Shown piece by piece: positions 61,695 to 64,000 of a DNA stretch of 64,000 nucleotides (positions are counted from its first letter, which is position 1; each line of letters starts with the position of its first letter). The notes beneath the pieces were generated by a model. It was not told the origin of the DNA. It did no database searches and saw only the letters and a program-made list of their open reading frames with translations. Source of the DNA: Sarcocystis neurona. Taxonomy: Eukaryota; Apicomplexa; Conoidasida; Eucoccidiorida; Sarcocystidae. Both the position numbers and the translations under genes were made by a program. The stretch lies in contig KL647331.1 of assembly GCA_000727475.1 (NCBI GenBank), forward strand, positions 207,591-271,590, read 5' to 3'.

Positions 61695-64000
61695 TCAAAC
61701 TCCTACGTTCTCTACCACGACCCCTGCGGCCGCGGTCCCCGTTGGATCTCTCAGTATGATACGCGAAAGAACAGAAGTTTGTTCATGGGGTTCTCTCTTT
61801 TCTCGCACAAACACTCTTGCCGGGGAGATATCTACCTCCACGACGCCCGCCATGCCAAAAACAAGCGCGCACCGCCTGGCCTGCTTGTGCTTCTCTACCT
61901 CTCCAGTTTTTTTATCTAGAGTTGCCACGACTCTGCGCACACTGCACTGACACGTCATAGTGTGAATGTAGGCGACAAGCTGGCGTCCAGGCATCAGCGG
62001 CAGTTCTCGTGAAAAAACTACTACCTTGCAGAGGAAAGTGGAAGCCACACGCAGCAGCCCCGTGGAGGAGCACAAGACAGTGCCCACTCCTACTGCTTCG
62101 ATGCCTGCCGAAGGTGTGCACTTATCGATAGCAGGGGCGGAGGGCGCGTAGGAGAAAACCCCTTTTTCCACAAAATCACCGGACACAGCTTTTCGTTGCC
62201 ACGCCGTATGAGGAAAGGGCCTTGCAGACGAGCACCACATTGGCAGGACGTGCGCCCACTTTGTCGCCGACGCTCAGAGCGCCTGACGCTATTTTAAAAG
62301 AGAAATTCAGCTCTTCCAAGGTCGATGATGAAGACCAAATATCACCCACACAGGCTGAGAAGGGCTCGTTGGTGAGCCGCCGCTGGGTGGCGAGCGTATT
62401 AATCTGCGTAGGGGACAAGATACACAAAAGCTACACCTGACCGTCGGTCTTGAAAAAGCGCACCATACAAATCTGAAAAATCAGGACCTTGGATACAAAG
62501 GATAAACTGTAAGCCAAGCTCTCTTGGAGACCCCGTGAAAGGACATAGCAAAATTGGAGCCAGTGTTACGAGCACGAACACGACGTGGGTGCCTGCTCAC
62601 GAAGACAAATGTAAACACTCCACCACGGCGTTTGAACTGATCCATCTAACCCCGCATAACAAGCAAAACATCACCGCAATCGAAACGGACCACAAAACAA
62701 GAAAAATGGAGCGGTGGCTAATGTGTGGCGCTCACGACTCGAAGGATCCGCATCGCTACCAGAAAGAAGCCACATCGTGACAGAACGTCAGGCTGACTAC
62801 AATGCGTAGAGCCCGTGGCTTTGTAGACCTGTTTTCACACGCACCTGCTTCAACTTCATTTAAGTTACCTGAATATTTTCCAAAAGGTCTAACAACGATG
62901 GGCCTGTCCACCACGATCGAAGTAACTTCGTTTGTGCCTCCAGCTGTTCCGTATTCCTCACGGATTCTCTCTTCTTCTGTCCATCTGTACTGATATTCTG
63001 TCTACTTCCGGAGCGCGACTGAACTTGTTCGCACGTCTCCTCGCTGGCAACATTGACGCCAATGATGGCAGAGACAGGGACAAAATAGATCTGATTCACA
63101 GGGCAACCGATTTCCGGTCCGGTCAAGAAAGCTTGTAAGCGCTCCACAATGTCATTGTAGGCCTTCTCGGACCAGTCGAGCGCGTCCAGCTTGTTTACGG
63201 CAACTACGAAATGCTAAATGTTCAGTGAACGAGCAATTAAAAGATGTTCTTTCGTCTGCCCTCCAAATCCAGCGTCGAAGTTGACCGCGTCCACCACGAG
63301 CAAGGCCGCATCCGCCAAAACTGCTCCTGCGCACACAGGTACAATGCAGCATCCGACAAGTAAAACTTACTCAAGCGTCTGCCGACCGAACCTTCGATGC
63401 AGCGTGCTTTCATTTGTGCCGCGAGACGCCATCTAAACCAAGCCGAGCGCCCCGTGTTGAAAGCCTCTTCCACTTGTTGCAATAATCTGCAGTCGAACGG
63501 CGACGTTGTACGCACACTTGAAACGTTAGCGTTCCTTTCGTCCACGTGCACCTGATGAAAGCCCACGCGTCTCGACGTCCCCTCTTATTACATCCCTCTC
63601 TTAGCGTTTGCCGTTCCTCACTGTAATACGGTATTTGCCAAGTCACACGCACGTTGATGCATACGGACACCATGGCGGCACACACGTCGTTCTGCCGCAT
63701 GTGTTAGCGGGTGGGTGGAAAGACAGGATTGCTTCTACCCCAGTTTACCTGGCTGAAGCCTTTTTCGGTCCCCCGACGCATCAGTGAGGACAGACGACAA
63801 TGGAAGTTATAAATGATGCCTCTTTGTTTGTTATGCTACTGGTGGACTTGTCCCAAGTGCACGGACGACCCGCACTCATCCGTCGCCGCACAGAAGTGAA
63901 ATCAACTTTTTTCAGATTTGCCAAATACAAGGCTTCTTCCTTCGCTTTTTCTTTACCTCCAAGCATATTGCTGACGAGTCGCGGTGTCCAGGAGCATCGA
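61695..64000 (-). pseudogene. HBS1: HBS1-like translational GTPase, C-terminal part, with three disabling changes
   Basis: HBS1 is an EF1A/eRF3-type GTPase that works with Pelota/Dom34 to rescue stalled ribosomes. Seen here: G3 motif DAPGHRD at 63998-63978; exon to about 63957 (VSNMLGG, donor GGAG|GTAAAG); exon 2 at 62869-63326 with VVDAVNFDAGFGGQTKEHL, G4 NKLD (63184-63195) and G5 region PVSAIIG (SA at 63067-63072), donor CAG|GTAACT; exon 3 at 62403-61695 with domain II (GALSVGDKVGARPANVV) and domain III (LPLMPGRQLVAYIHT, TLDKKTGEVEKH, AAGVVVE), stop TGA at 61695. Exon phases agree. HBS1 is preferred to eRF3 because of the short NKLD-to-W spacing, GEV-type domain III and AAGVVVE end. Disabling changes: a missing T after GAC in the G3 exon (63976-63977), TAG at 63214-63216 just before HFVVAVNKLD, and an extra A in AAAA at 62190-62193. 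All else is conserved, so it may be intact in reality. The N-terminal half lies beyond the window. Confidence 0.85.

Noticed and set aside
5024..63216. Alternative genetic code with TAA/TAG read as Gln
   Set aside because: The stops at 5177, 5518, 63214 and 49232 would all read well as Gln, but any stop is one transition from Gln or Arg, so this carries little information. TGA stops also interrupt frames, the RAB5IF-like gene needs no reassignment, and one-base indels occur alongside the stops.

Overview
The window looks like nuclear DNA of a eukaryote with intron-containing genes and low gene density. Base composition is close to balanced. GT...AG introns separate short exons, and microsatellites and minisatellites lie between the genes. 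No bacterial features are present: no operons, no Shine-Dalgarno-spaced ORFs, no CRISPR, IS or att structures. The overall look fits a gene-poor protist genome. A coccidian apicomplexan of the Sarcocystis type is my best guess, but nothing in the window proves that placement.

Only two genes can be named from their protein sequence, one at each edge, both on the minus strand and both cut by the window. The left edge (1-958) holds a two-exon gene of the RAB5IF/EMC6 (Rab5-interacting) family of small ER membrane proteins. The right edge (61695-64000) holds the C-terminal two thirds of an HBS1-like translational GTPase (ribosome rescue, partner of Pelota/Dom34). The HBS1 copy carries two one-base frameshifts and one in-frame stop, so it is either a recent pseudogene or a victim of assembly error.

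Between them, the clearest coding signal is on the plus strand from about 39.8 to 50 kb. There, many short open segments (about 30-300 bp) lie between good acceptors and donors and mostly join in compatible reading phase over introns of about 50-260 bp. I could not assign the protein to a family. Parts of it are Cys-containing and one exon has a vague Ig-like (BIG-type) flavour. More isolated plus-strand candidate exons occur at 19.5, 37.4, 47.6, 53.8-54.4, 57.0-57.8 and 59.8 kb. A signal-peptide-encoding frame at 5.02 kb runs into a broken reading frame that ends at 6.19 kb.

The rest (roughly 7.2-19.4, 20-37 and 50-53.7 kb) shows no gene I can support. It holds a five-copy 128-bp minisatellite (12.57-13.20 kb), a degenerate 106-bp tandem repeat (2.97-3.25 kb), several two-copy short duplications and simple TA/CA repeats.

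The recurring oddity is otherwise good coding frames broken by single-base changes in homopolymer runs and by isolated stops, at several independent loci. Deciding between sequencing error and real decay is the key question for this window.
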